Counted from the first letter of the stretch, positions 8,900 to 18,828 are shown. The stretch: 64,000 nucleotides of DNA from CAWFZT01 sp963820415 (GCA_963820415.1 CAWFZT010000005.1:248001-312000); one strand, 5' to 3'. The notes: generated by a model not told the origin, from the letters alone. Program-made: numbers and translations.

Positions 8900-10026
8900 G
8901 GGTCAGTCAGCAGGTTACCCAACACCGTGGTGACCCCCTGGGTGGGAAGCACGTCTCCATCCGGCTCAACGTACAGCCAGGCGCGCCCGGCTCCGCTGGG
9001 TGGTTTCTCGTGCTCTGCAATCTCGAGGGCTACCGGGTGCACGTGGGAGTAAGGCACCGGCAGGTCCCACACCAGGCTCATCAGCCGGTCGGCGGCGGCA
9101 GCGCTTAAAACGTGCAGAGTTTCCGCGAAAGAAGCATCGTTGGCCGAAAGCGAAACTTCCTTCACGCCCATATCGCATAAGCGGTCGAGCAGGGTAATGA
9201 AAGGGGTCGCATCGGCCTGGTCGATGGTCAGATGGACGGTCACGTGAATATCTTCGACCACGGCATCTCGCACGGCCTCCCAGGATTGGTCTTCGCCAGG
9301 TTGTAAGAGGATCATCAAATGATCGAGACCGCTCTGCAGCAGTTGGTGGAAATAATGAGTGTCGGTCAGCCGGAAACCATCCGTCAGCAGGCCCGTCACC
9401 TGGCCTAATTTCTGGCCGTGTGCGATCAAATCTGGCAGGTCGGGGCGCAAGGTTGGCTCGCCGCCGGTAAAAATGACGTGCGGGATACCAGCGTTCCAGG
9501 CTTTTTCCATGATCGTTTTCCATTCTTCGGTGAGCAGCTCGCGTCCGACGCGTTCGACCGGAGCTACGTCTTTGGCGACCTGTTCGGATACCCGGTAGGT
9601 CAGGGCGCAGTCCAGGCGCAGCGGGGCAGACAGGTCTTTGAAGTGCGGGTCGACCCGCTGGAAGTCGAGGAAGGTTTCCGGATCGAGGCCAGGGGTAGAA
9701 ATCAGCTCCTGGATGCGTTGGATCAGCTCGCGGTAATCCTGGCGGGCCTGATCTTTCTTGACGTGGTAACGACGGGCGATTTGCTCGACGGCTGAGTCTT
9801 CAGGTGTTTTTTGCACCAGGTGATAAATGAGTTCGGTAGCAGTCTGGTTCAGGTGCAGGACGGTCTTCGCATTCACCACCAGGATGCCTTCGCCATCCGG
9901 CTCGACCCGCAAATGCAAGCGGTACTGCATAGGGGCATCCGGGGGCGTCTGGTAAGGAAAAACCCCCGGCGGAAGCGGTTTAAATGGAACAAAAACACGT
10001 TCGATCATGCGGTTGAAGAAGCTCAT
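8872..10026 (-). CDS. PqqD-radical SAM homologue lacking the Fe-S cysteines
   Basis: This 384-residue protein parallels the neighbour at 10042-11440. A PqqD-like peptide-binding domain lies near residues 34-110, followed by a radical SAM barrel with IPHVIFTGGEPTLRPDL (GGE at 188-190). Where the neighbour has TYRCNNNCSHC, this protein has TYRVSEQVAKD: all three cluster cysteines are replaced (V146, V150, D153), although the alignment is otherwise gap-free. The C-terminus ends in LLTDPWEKIWQKR with no SPASM cysteines. It cannot bind a canonical 4Fe-4S cluster, so it is probably a non-catalytic partner or peptide-recognition subunit. The frame is intact over its full length, which argues against simple decay. 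Confidence 0.85.
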   Translation of the reverse strand: MSFFNRMIERVFVPFKPLPPGVFPYQTPPDAPMQYRLHLRVEPDGEGILVVNAKTVLHLNQTATELIYHLVQKTPEDSAVEQIARRYHVKKDQARQDYRELIQRIQELISTPGLDPETFLDFQRVDPHFKDLSAPLRLDCALTYRVSEQVAKDVAPVERVGRELLTEEWKTIMEKAWNAGIPHVIFTGGEPTLRPDLPDLIAHGQKLGQVTGLLTDGFRLTDTHYFHQLLQSGLDHLMILLQPGEDQSWEAVRDAVVEDIHVTVHLTIDQADATPFITLLDRLCDMGVKEVSLSANDASFAETLHVLSAAAADRLMSLVWDLPVPYSHVHPVALEIAEHEKPPSGAGRAWLYVEPDGDVLPTQGVTTVLGNLLTDPWEKIWQKR

Positions 10027-10041
10027 TTATCCCTCCGTTTC

Positions 10042-11440
10042 TTAAAATCCAGCAGGCAAATTAGACGTTGAAATCAATTCGGGTTGGTTCAGGCGCGCCA
10101 GCGGGCAGCCCCCGCCGCATTCTGAAAGCAGCGCGCAGGCATTACAGACAGATGGCAGGCCCTTACGTTCGCGCAAGCCAACCGCCAGTGGGTGGTTCCA
10201 GATCATCTCCCAGGAAGTGGTCAGCATATTTCCCAGGGGTTGGTAATACGATTGGCAGGGGATGACCGCCCCATCCGGCTCGATGCACATGTTATAGAGC
10301 GCCGCCGAGCAGCCTTTGACGCCCAGCTCCATCTGAACCGGGTCGAAGTGACAGTATTGGGTGGGGGTATACCAGATCAGGCGCTGCCCGTATTTTTCGG
10401 TCGAGCGGCGGGCCAGATCCAGCAAGGGCGGCAGTTCGCCTTCGGCCAGTCCGGTGCCGACCGTCTGCCCGCGCCCGGAATAGATCAGGGCGTTCAGGCC
10501 GATGGTAGGCACGCCCAGCTCCCCCAGAAATTCAAGCGTCTCCGCCAGGTAGGGGGCGTTGGTGCGCAGCAGCGTGGTATTGGTCATCACGTACAGGTTC
10601 TTGATCGCCAGGGCGTTCTTCAGACCCGCCACGGTGTCGCCCCAGGCGCCCTGCTCGCTGTGCGCCCACCATCTTATCGTGGATGGCCGGGTCGTGCGAT
10701 TCCAGGGTAATCTGGGCGTGATCCAACCCGGCTGATACCAGCTCGTTGAGGTAAGCGGCGTCTTTCAAGCGCCGCCCGTTGGTATTGATCCCGGTGATCT
10801 GGCCTTTTCCCTCGGCGTAAGCGATCAGTTGGGCCAGGTCGTGGCGTTGAGTCGGTTCACCGCCGGTGAAAACCACATGGGGAATGCCCGCTTCCCACAA
10901 CTTATCCAACACCTGTTTCCAACGCCCGGTATCCAGCTCGGGATACTGGCGCGGGCGGGCATTGTAGCAGTGGGAACAGTTGTTGTTGCAGCGGTAGGTG
11001 ATCGCCAGGTCCATGCGGTAGGGCGCCGACGGCCTGACCGAGAAAGGCGTGATGGTATCCAGTTCAAGCTCACAGATCGGGCAGGCGCCGTTGGGAGAAA
11101 TCAGCTCGCGTATCTGTTCGTCCATCTGGTGGTAATCGAGCAGCGCCTGTTCTTTAGAGACGTTGTAACGGCGGGTGATCAAGCTGGCAACCTGGGCAAC
11201 CGGGATTTTTTGCAGCACCAGCCAGGCCATGAAGACCGCCGTCGGGTTGAGATGGAACACGCGCGCCGCATTAACGATCAGCAGCCCGCTGCCATCTGCG
11301 TCCACGCGCAAGTGGACGCGGCTTTTTTCTCCGTCCGAAACCTGCTCGTAATGGTGGATACCCACCGCAATTGCAGGCGGTAAAGGTTGCCGCTTAAATC
11401 GTTCCAGGAAAAAGGTCTTGAATTCAGCCAAGGAAGTCAT
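10042..11440 (-). CDS. PqqD-radical SAM-SPASM peptide maturase, frameshifted
   Basis: Two frames join near 10655 by a single base (GAH then SEQGAWGDTVAGLKNALA), giving about 465 residues. A PqqD-like domain occupies about 42-115. The radical SAM motif is CNNNCSHC (C151, C155, C158), followed by FTGGEP. The C-terminal SPASM region has GCSAALYNMCIEPDG, VIPCQSY and CNACALLSECGGGCP, the cysteine pattern that binds auxiliary clusters. Such enzymes install thioether or carbon-carbon crosslinks in ribosomal peptides or proteins. It lies 9 bases after the Cys-tailed DUF2207 gene at 11450, making that protein's tail an obvious candidate substrate. The substrate link is inferred. Confidence 0.88.
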
Positions 11441-11449
11441 AAAAGCATC

Positions 11450-13156
11450 CTATCGCCCACCTCCTGCACAGGCGCAGGCGCAGCCCGCGCAGGCGCAGGC
11501 GCAGGAGTGATGGCTACCGCTCCCGCTGCCGTGAAAGCTCGAGCTTGAAGAGGTAGTGACCGGGACCGGGTTGGTTTTAGCGGTGACGCCATCGGTAAAG
11601 TTGATAATATTGCCAATGATACCGGCCGAGAAGCTCTGCACGCTGTTGATCACTGATGCAGCAAAAACGCCGCCTGGCAGTGTTGGCAGGGAAGTTCCGG
11701 AAGATGATCTGTCTTCTCCCGTTGAAATAGGGGTTGCCGCTGGGACGCCGGTGCCGCTGCCCAGGCTGGCCAGGTGGTAGCCAGGGTCATAATTTCCCCA
11801 CCACACCGGTAAAAGGGCCGGTCCAGCGTCAAAGACCCGGTGAGTGTGTTCAGCGTAATTTTGGTCGAGCATAGTCCACTCTATGTTCTCGCCGAATATC
11901 TGGCTTTTCACATCCGGCGTGCCAGCGGTTTCAACCTGTTCCCAGGCGCGCTTGATGATATCCTGATAATAAGCCACGGTTTCCTTACGGCTGAAACCCT
12001 TCATAGTTTCGGTAACGCTTTGTACCAGGGCAACCATCATGTCTTGTAGAGCATTTTTTTGGCTGTCAGGCAAGGCCGATTGGAAGGCTTGCAGGAAATT
12101 GATCTCGTAGGTATGCAAACCTTCTGGTTGAGGTGTGACTGTTTCGATCTTCAAAGGATCACGCGTGACGACTTTGGCAGCGTTCTTCTTAAGCAGGGAG
12201 AACAGGATCATGGTAAGGATTTTATCCATGGGCTGTTCCATCAGGATGGCTGCTTCAACGGCAGTCAGACCGCGCTTGATGCCATTTCCTTCGATGGAGA
12301 TCGAAGGCGGTAAGTAGGCCATTTTTTGTTGACGGGTAATCCAAAGGATCAAATACACAATAGCCCCGATGATTACAATGGTTACCAAAAAGGGGCAAAT
12401 GACAAATATAGCCGTAAGAAGTATAGAGCCAAAGGTCATAAGTAAACCCACCAAGGCGACGAAATCGAAGCTTGGCGGCTGTACAATGGCGCCGGCTGGA
12501 ACTAGGCGGGCCGGAAAAGCAGCACCGAAGATATATTGGGTCGAGCCGTTGGCATTGCTGGTTTGCCAGCGATAAAAGACGTGGTTGGATTGGTCAAAGC
12601 CGGTTTGAGGGCTGGCGCTGCCCGGCCAGTTTTTGGGTGGGTAGAAGCGTGGGTCCTGGCCGTTCGTCACCGGCAGGACCAGGGTGACGGTGAAATCGGT
12701 GCTGCCAGAGACATAATTTGAATCGAACCAGGTTGGCGAAAACTGGAGGCTGGCGTAAGGCTCGCTCTCTTTCTGCGTTCCTGGGTAAAGCATGTTTCTG
12801 ACTGTGCCTATGTGGCAGTGAACCGTTCCGGATCCTCCAGCCGGGATAGAATAAGTTCCCAGCCCAAGCGCCACACCGGGTTTGACGTATTGTGAGGGCT
12901 GGACATCGGAAATGCTAACTCCATTCACATCTGCTGTTATGCTGTGGATATCATAGTTAGAGTTTGACATACCCACGTCCACATAATCGATGGGGTGCGC
13001 CCCGGCGTTATTTGCGAAATCGAAGGTGTAGTCGATTGTGGCTATCCCCCCGGATGTAACCGTGATGGTAACCACTTCACGGGTGAGCTTAAAACTGTAA
13101 TTTTGCGCGAAGACAGGGCTGGCTGTCAGTGCCAGAACAAATAAGACGAGCAGCAA
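11450..13156 (-). CDS. DUF2207 membrane protein with Cys-Ala C-terminal tail (1)
   Basis: About 568 residues. A signal sequence ends in SPVFAQ. An Ig-like DUF2207 domain fills roughly residues 20-225, two hydrophobic segments lie near 230-285, and then comes a cytosolic domain with ISIEGNGIKRGLTAVEAAILM. A Ser/Gly linker leads to the end CACACAGCACACAGGGR (six cysteines). It is a full-length paralogue of 13285-14964. The start is unclear: AAGGAG is followed by TTAGACGAAAAAG where the paralogue has ATGAGAAAAAAG, so the ATG is lost or misread. The first usable start is the TTG at 13156, which trims the positive end of the signal peptide. The tail is the likely target of the adjacent maturase. 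Confidence 0.82.
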   Translation of the reverse strand: MLLVLFVLALTASPVFAQNYSFKLTREVVTITVTSGGIATIDYTFDFANNAGAHPIDYVDVGMSNSNYDIHSITADVNGVSISDVQPSQYVKPGVALGLGTYSIPAGGSGTVHCHIGTVRNMLYPGTQKESEPYASLQFSPTWFDSNYVSGSTDFTVTLVLPVTNGQDPRFYPPKNWPGSASPQTGFDQSNHVFYRWQTSNANGSTQYIFGAAFPARLVPAGAIVQPPSFDFVALVGLLMTFGSILLTAIFVICPFLVTIVIIGAIVYLILWITRQQKMAYLPPSISIEGNGIKRGLTAVEAAILMEQPMDKILTMILFSLLKKNAAKVVTRDPLKIETVTPQPEGLHTYEINFLQAFQSALPDSQKNALQDMMVALVQSVTETMKGFSRKETVAYYQDIIKRAWEQVETAGTPDVKSQIFGENIEWTMLDQNYAEHTHRVFDAGPALLPVWWGNYDPGYHLASLGSGTGVPAATPISTGEDRSSSGTSLPTLPGGVFAASVINSVQSFSAGIIGNIINFTDGVTAKTNPVPVTTSSSSSFHGSGSGSHHSCACACAGCACACAGGGR

Positions 13157-13284
13157 GCCGAATAACTTTTTCGTCTAACTTTCTCCTTGAAGGTCAGATT
13201 ACCATTTTGGTTCTGCAGTGAGCAGGCAGATTGTAAGGAAGTAATGGCAGACAACCACCTGAACTATAGTGACCATAATGTATC

Positions 13285-14964
13285 TTATCGACCGCCTCCG
13301 GCGCAGGCACAGGCGCAGCCCGCGCAGGCGCACGCGCAGGCGCAATGTCCGCCGCCCCCGCCGCCGTGATAGCTCGAGCTGGTTGTGACCGGTACCGGGT
13401 TAGTTTTGGAGGTGATGCCTCCGGTGAAGCCGGTTACGTCGCCAATTACCCCGGCGGAGAAACCCTGGACGCCGTTGACAATGGAGGCGGCGAAAGAGCC
13501 GCCTGGTAGGGTTGGCAGGGAGGACCTTCCCCCTCCGATCGAGCCGGTCGAAACCGCTGGAGCAGCGCCCCCGCCGGTGAAGGAGGCAGGATGGTATCCC
13601 GGGTCGTAATTTCCCCACCACAGGGGCAAGAAAACCGGTCCGGAACCGAAGACGCGGCGGGTGTGGTCGTCGTAATCGTGATCGAGCATGGTCCAACCCA
13701 TGTATTCGTCGTATTTCTGGCTCTTGACGTCAGGAGTGCCAGCAGCCTCCACCTCGTCCCAGGCGCGCTTGATAATGTCCTGGTAATAGGCCACGCTTTC
13801 CTTGAGGCTGAAACCTTTCATCTTCTCTGCCACGCTTTGCACCACGGCAATCATCATGGTCTGCAGCGCCTGGCGCTGGCCAACCGGCAGAGGGGATTGA
13901 AAGGCCTTGATGAAGTCCGTCTCGTAAGCCTGTAATCCTTCTGGCTGCGGGGTGACGGCCTCTATTTTGAGCGGGTCGCGCGTAATTACTTTCGCAGCAT
14001 TCTTTTTGACTACCGAGAAAAGGATCATGGTGAGGATTTTGTCCATCGGCTGCTCCATCAGGATAGCAGCTTCGACGGCGGTCAGGCCACGCTTGATGCC
14101 GTGACCCTCGATAGATATCTTGGGCGGCAAGTACTGCATCTTGCGCTTGCGGTTGCCCCACAGCGAGGCATACAGGGAAGGAACTAGAAATAGGAGCACG
14201 AAAAAGCCAATACAAAGGCAAGTCGAATTCTGTCCAAACCAGGCGCCGAAGTTAAAGGAGGGCGGCTGGACAATGGTCCCGGCCGGTACCAGGCGGGCCG
14301 GAAAGGAGGCGCCGAAGGTGTATTGGGTGTAGGCATTGGCGTTGGTGGCTTGCCAGCGATAGAAGACGAGGTTTTGCTGGGTTAAGCCGGCCTGGGGGCC
14401 GGCGTTGCCTGGCCAGTTCTTGGGCGGGTAGAAACGTGGCACATTCGCGTCCTGTACTGGCAGGATTATCGTGACGGTTACATTGGTAGCGCCCGAGGCG
14501 TATTTCGCATCGAACCAGTTCGGCGAAAACTGGAAGCTGGCGTATGCCTCGCTTTCTTTGGCCGTTCCAGGATAGAGGACGTTGGTAACCTCGGTAACCT
14601 GGCAGTGCACAGTTCCGGAACCCCCGGCTGGGATAGCATTACCTCCCAATCCTAAGGCCACACCACTGACGTACTGCGAATTCTGGATATCTGTGATAGC
14701 CTTTCCATCGACATCGGCAGTGATATTGCTGAGGCTATAGGCGCTATTAGCAGGCATTCCAACATCGACATAATCGATCGAGTGCGCCCCGGCGTTGTTG
14801 CTGAAAGTGTAGGTGTAGTCGATAGTAGCCGTCCCATTGGTGGTGACCGTAACGGTGACGGTTTCACTAGTCACCTTGAAACTATAGTCCTGTGCGAAAA
14901 CTGGGCTGACGATCAGCCCCAGCAAGAACAATACGATCAGCAAGCTGAAAATCTTTTTTCTCAT
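13285..14964 (-). CDS. DUF2207 membrane protein with Cys-Ala C-terminal tail (2)
   Basis: 559 residues. The signal peptide MRKKIFSLLIVLFLLGLIVSP is followed by VFAQ, then a DUF2207 beta-rich extracellular domain, a membrane segment near 240-265 (CLCIGFFVLLFLVPSLYASL), and a conserved cytosolic part (ISIEGHGIKRGLTAVEAAILM). A Gly/Ser-rich linker ends in HCACACACAG then CACACAGGGR (seven cysteines). DUF2207 proteins often end in Gly/Ser-rich tails, but the strictly alternating Cys-Ala tail, conserved between the two paralogues despite sequence drift elsewhere, is unusual. The start is well placed after GGAGGGAG. It is second in the minus-strand operon. Confidence 0.87.
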   Translation of the reverse strand: MRKKIFSLLIVLFLLGLIVSPVFAQDYSFKVTSETVTVTVTTNGTATIDYTYTFSNNAGAHSIDYVDVGMPANSAYSLSNITADVDGKAITDIQNSQYVSGVALGLGGNAIPAGGSGTVHCQVTEVTNVLYPGTAKESEAYASFQFSPNWFDAKYASGATNVTVTIILPVQDANVPRFYPPKNWPGNAGPQAGLTQQNLVFYRWQATNANAYTQYTFGASFPARLVPAGTIVQPPSFNFGAWFGQNSTCLCIGFFVLLFLVPSLYASLWGNRKRKMQYLPPKISIEGHGIKRGLTAVEAAILMEQPMDKILTMILFSVVKKNAAKVITRDPLKIEAVTPQPEGLQAYETDFIKAFQSPLPVGQRQALQTMMIAVVQSVAEKMKGFSLKESVAYYQDIIKRAWDEVEAAGTPDVKSQKYDEYMGWTMLDHDYDDHTRRVFGSGPVFLPLWWGNYDPGYHPASFTGGGAAPAVSTGSIGGGRSSLPTLPGGSFAASIVNGVQGFSAGVIGDVTGFTGGITSKTNPVPVTTSSSYHGGGGGGHCACACACAGCACACAGGGR

Positions 14965-15074
14965 CCGACTCCCTCCCTCCAGGTCAGTTTACCTTTTTTT
15001 GGAATTTTAGCGGCTGATGTGTGGTTTTGGGGTCAAATTTTGACCCCTGGTCGTTTCAGTTATTTGACAGAAGC

Positions 15075-15434
15075 TTACCATTTCGGTTCTTCGGTGAGCT
15101 GGTAGGTGGTATGGCAGTACGGGCAGGTGACCACCGGGGCACCGGCGACCATCTGGATATTTTCCGGCGCCAGGGTTCCCCCGCAGGACTGGCACTTTAG
15201 CGTATCCATTTTGACGTTGCCTGGCAGCTCGACGTTTAGAGTAACGTTTTGCCCGGAAGCCGGGGCGGTTTTACCGCTGCGCGCCGCAAAGAAGATAATG
15301 ACCAGGCCGATACCCACGCTGACCAGGCCGATGAGGATCCAACCCGGCGAGCCCTGCGGGCTGAAAGCGCCCCAAATGAACAATACCCCAAAGAAAACCA
15401 GGATCACCGCAACGATATAGGCAACAATTTTCAT
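15075..15434 (-). CDS. Small membrane protein with C-terminal zinc ribbon
   Basis: 119 residues. Two membrane helices (about 3-22 and 32-51) are followed by a soluble tail with CQSCGGTLAPENIQ and VVTCPYCHTTY: a CxxC ... CxxC zinc ribbon. The start ATG follows GGAGGAAG. It is the first gene of the minus-strand cluster and shares orientation with the Cys-tailed DUF2207 genes downstream. Its job is unknown. A role in membrane anchoring or metal handling for the cluster is a guess from position. Confidence 0.8.
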   Translation of the reverse strand: MKIVAYIVAVILVFFGVLFIWGAFSPQGSPGWILIGLVSVGIGLVIIFFAARSGKTAPASGQNVTLNVELPGNVKMDTLKCQSCGGTLAPENIQMVAGAPVVTCPYCHTTYQLTEEPKW

Positions 15435-15579
15435 GGCTTCCTCCTTATTTTATTAGTGTAACATTATTTATTCTGGGAGGCAATTATATTTTTGAGGGTT
15501 TTTTCTTCATTGTCTTCAAGCTTGAATTTGATGTATTATTAACCCACCAAACACAAGTTGTCATGCTTCCCTTTTTGGG

Positions 15580-17613
15580 GTGAAAATTATGGACGATCAA
15601 ACTCTTTTCCAGGAATTGCAGCTCCTCCGCCGGGAGATTAATTTCCACAATTACCGTTACAATGTCCTGGATGCCCCGGTCATCAGCGATGCGGAGTTCG
15701 ACCACCTGATGGCACGGCTGAAGGAAATTGAAGCCAGCCATCCGCAGTGGATCACCACTGATTCGCCCACCCAGCGCGTAGGCGGGACGCCCTCCAGCAA
15801 ATTCACTAAAGTGCAGCATCCGGGGCCCATCCTCAGCCTGGCCAATGGTTTCGACCTGGAGGACGTGCAGGCCTGGTACGACAGGTTGGCCCGCCTAGAC
15901 GAGCGCGTGTTGAAAGCTGATTTCGTCACGGAGCCGAAGATTGATGGGCTGACGGTCGTGCTGCACTACCGGGATGGTTTGTTCGTCCAGGGGGCGACCC
16001 GCGGCGACGGCGAAGTGGGCGAGGATATCACCCCCAACCTGCGCACTTTACGGGCTGTACCCCTGCACATTCCACTGAATACGGAAGGACCCCAGCCCCC
16101 GGCGTACATCGTTGTGCGCGGTGAGGCTTTCATGCTGATCAAAGACTTCGATAAATTAAACCGCAAGCTGGAAGAAGAAGGTAAACCAGCTTACCAGAAC
16201 CCGCGCAATACGGCAGCCGGCTCGCTGCGCCAGCTCGATCCCAGCCTGACTGCCAGCCGCCCGTTGACCCTGCTTACTTACGCCGTCGTGGCCGCCGAAG
16301 GTAGCGTGCCGTCCCGGCAGTGGGACCTGCTGCAATACCTGTCCGACCTGGGCTTTCCGGTCACCACCCTGGCGGAGTACTGCCCGGATTTCCAATCCGT
16401 GCTGCGCTCGTGCGCAGCCTGGATGAAGCGCCGCGATACCCTTGCTTTCGAGGCGGATGGGGTGGTGATCAAGCTGAACGACCTGCGCCTGGCGGCTGAC
16501 CTGGGCGTGGTGGGTAAAGACCCGCGCGGCGCCCTGGCGCTCAAGTTCCCTGCCCGCGAAGTGACCACCCGGCTGCTGGATATTGGGGTTAACGTGGGCC
16601 GCACCGGACGCCTGGTGCCCACGGCTACCCTCGAACCGGTCGAAGTCGGCGGGGTGATTGTTAAACAGGCTACCTTGCACAATTTCGACTATATCGCCGA
16701 AAAAGATATTCGCATCGGCGACCGGGTGCTGCTTAAACGCGCTGGCGATGTGATCCCCTACGTTATTGGACCGGTGATAGAGGCGCGCGATGGCAGCGAA
16801 GGCGTATTCCAGCCCCCACAGGTCTGCCCGGTTTGTAAACAGCCGGTCGAAAATTTCCCTGGAGAAGTGGATTGGTACTGCGTCAACGCCGCCTGCCCGG
16901 CTCAACTGCTGCGCAACCTGGAGCATTTTGTCTCGCGCGGAGCGATGGAAATTGTCGGCCTGGGTGAAAAAATTGTCGAACAACTGGTGGAGGCCGGCCT
17001 GGTGCAGGACGTGGCCGACCTGTACACGCTAAAGAGGGAGGATTTACTCAAGCTGGAAGGTTTTGCCGAGAAAAAAGCCGATAATTTGCTGGCGGCGATT
17101 GAGACTTCGCGCCAGCAGCCCCTGCCTCGCTTGATCAACGCCCTGGGAATCCGCGGTGTGGGCGAGGTGATGGCGGTCGACCTGTCCAAACACTATTCCA
17201 ACCTGGACGAGTTGGAGCGGGCCACGGTAGATGAGCTGCGCACCATCGAAGGGGTCGGCCCCAACATTGCCCAGGCGATCGTCGACTGGTTTGCCCGGCC
17301 AGCCAACCAGCGCCTGCTGCGCAAGCTCAAGGCGGTAAATTTATGGCCGGCCACCAAGATCGAGGTGAAGACTCCCGGCAGCGCCTTACTTGAAGGCCAG
17401 ACCTTTGTCATAACCGGCACCTTGCCATCTTTGTCCCGCGAAGAGGCGCGTGAACTGGTCCAGAAGTTTGGCGGCAAGGTCACCGACAGCGTCAGCAAGA
17501 AAACCAGCTACCTGGTGCTGGGCGAAAATCCCGGCTCCAAGCTGGATAAAGCCCGCCAATTAGGCGTGCAGCTGCTGGATGAGGCCGGCCTGCGCCGCCT
17601 GGTGGGGCAGTAG
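15580..17613 (+). CDS. ligA: NAD-dependent DNA ligase LigA
   Basis: 677 residues, the normal length. LigA seals nicks in DNA using NAD+ during replication and repair. The adenylation motif is KIDG with catalytic K120. Also visible are GRTGRLVPTA (OB-fold entry), the four-cysteine zinc finger CPVCKQP ... WYCVNAACPAQ, helix-hairpin-helix repeats (ALGIRGVGEVMA, IEGVGPNIAQ) and a C-terminal BRCT domain (FVITGTLPSLSREEA). The start is GTG at 15580; an ATG three codons later (15589) fits equally well. It stands on the opposite strand to the Cys-tail cluster and is followed 5 bases later by the RlmI-like gene. Confidence 0.97.
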   Translation: MKIMDDQTLFQELQLLRREINFHNYRYNVLDAPVISDAEFDHLMARLKEIEASHPQWITTDSPTQRVGGTPSSKFTKVQHPGPILSLANGFDLEDVQAWYDRLARLDERVLKADFVTEPKIDGLTVVLHYRDGLFVQGATRGDGEVGEDITPNLRTLRAVPLHIPLNTEGPQPPAYIVVRGEAFMLIKDFDKLNRKLEEEGKPAYQNPRNTAAGSLRQLDPSLTASRPLTLLTYAVVAAEGSVPSRQWDLLQYLSDLGFPVTTLAEYCPDFQSVLRSCAAWMKRRDTLAFEADGVVIKLNDLRLAADLGVVGKDPRGALALKFPAREVTTRLLDIGVNVGRTGRLVPTATLEPVEVGGVIVKQATLHNFDYIAEKDIRIGDRVLLKRAGDVIPYVIGPVIEARDGSEGVFQPPQVCPVCKQPVENFPGEVDWYCVNAACPAQLLRNLEHFVSRGAMEIVGLGEKIVEQLVEAGLVQDVADLYTLKREDLLKLEGFAEKKADNLLAAIETSRQQPLPRLINALGIRGVGEVMAVDLSKHYSNLDELERATVDELRTIEGVGPNIAQAIVDWFARPANQRLLRKLKAVNLWPATKIEVKTPGSALLEGQTFVITGTLPSLSREEARELVQKFGGKVTDSVSKKTSYLVLGENPGSKLDKARQLGVQLLDEAGLRRLVGQ

Positions 17614-17618
17614 ATCCT

Positions 17619-18808
17619 ATGGCAGCCATCTGCCTGAAGAGCGGGCGCGATAAATCCGTCCGGCAGCGCCACCCGTGGGTCTTTTCGGGCGCCATCCACC
17701 ACCTGCAAGGCGATCCGCAGATGGGCGAGACGGTGGAGGTGCGTAACGAGGCTGGCGAATGGCTGGCCTGGGCGGCTTACAGCCCCTTTTCGCAAATCCG
17801 CGGGCGCATCTGGTCGTGGGAGCAGGGAGAAAGTATCGACGCCAGTTTTATCCGCAGGCGTCTGGAGCAGGCCGTGCGTATGCGCCAGGCCCTCGTCCCT
17901 CCTGAGGAAACCAACGCCCTGCGCCTGGTCCACGGGGAGTCGGACGGGCTGCCTGGAGTAGTGGTCGACCGCTATGCCGGTGTGTTGGTGCTGCAGATCC
18001 TTTCCGCCGGGGCGGAAGCCTGGCGGCAGTCGCTGGTGGATGGGCTGGTCGAGCTGACCGGCCTGCAGCAGGTCTACGAACGTTCGGACGTGGATGTGCG
18101 CAGCCTGGAAGGACTACCCGAGCGCACCGGTTCTTTGCATGGCTCACCCCCTCCCGGGCGGCTGGTCATCCGGGAAAGTGGGCTTGATTTTATTGTGGAT
18201 GTATGCACCGGGCAGAAGACTGGTTTTTACATTGACCAGCGCCGCAACCGCCAACGCGTAGGGGCGCTGGTGGCGGGCCGGAAAGTGCTCAACTGTTTTT
18301 GCTACAGCGGGGCTTTCAGTGTTTATGCCCTGGCTGGCGGAGCTGAAAGAGTGCTTTCCATCGATTCCTCGGCGGATGCACTGGGGCTGGCAGCAGAAAA
18401 CATGACCCTGAATGGTTTCCCTGCTGAAAAAGCCGAATGGCTGGAAGGCGACGTTTTCCACGAGCTGCGCCGGCTGCGCGACCGGGCCGAATCGTTCGAC
18501 GCCATCATCCTCGACCCGCCCAAGTTTGCCCCTACCGCCGCCCAGGCCGAACGGGCCGCGCGGGCTACAAAGATATCAACCTGCTGGCCTTTAAGCTGCT
18601 GCGCCCGGGCGGCCTGTTGTTTACGTTTTCCTGCTCCGGGGGCATTTCAGCCGACTTGTTCCAGAAAATCGTCGCCGGGGCGGCTTTGGATGCGGGTGTG
18701 GATGCACGCATCGTCGAACACCTGGCGCAAGGCCCTGATCATCCGGTGGCGCTCAATTTCCCGGAAGGGGCCTATTTGAAAGGGTTGGTTTGCCAGGTTT
18801 CGGATTAA
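17619..18808 (+). CDS. rlmI: RlmI-like 23S rRNA m5C methyltransferase, frameshifted
   Basis: About 396 residues once a missing G near 18565 is restored: the frame AERAAR must switch to read GYKDINLLAFKLL. An N-terminal PUA domain (KSGRDKSVRQRHPWVFSGAI) is followed by the RlmI linker and a Rossmann methyltransferase domain with VLNCFCYSGAFSVYA (motif I), ILDPPKFAP (motif IV, DPPK) and FTFSCSGGI. RlmI methylates C1962 of 23S rRNA. The tight spacing after ligA suggests a shared transcript. The conserved sequence on both sides of the shift suggests a sequencing error rather than a dead gene. Confidence 0.88.
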
Positions 18809-18828
18809 CAGCAGAAATTTGCCAGCTA

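Noticed and set aside
16156..16983. 275-codon frame antisense to ligA
   Set aside because: The ligase is certain and the antisense product shows no family features.
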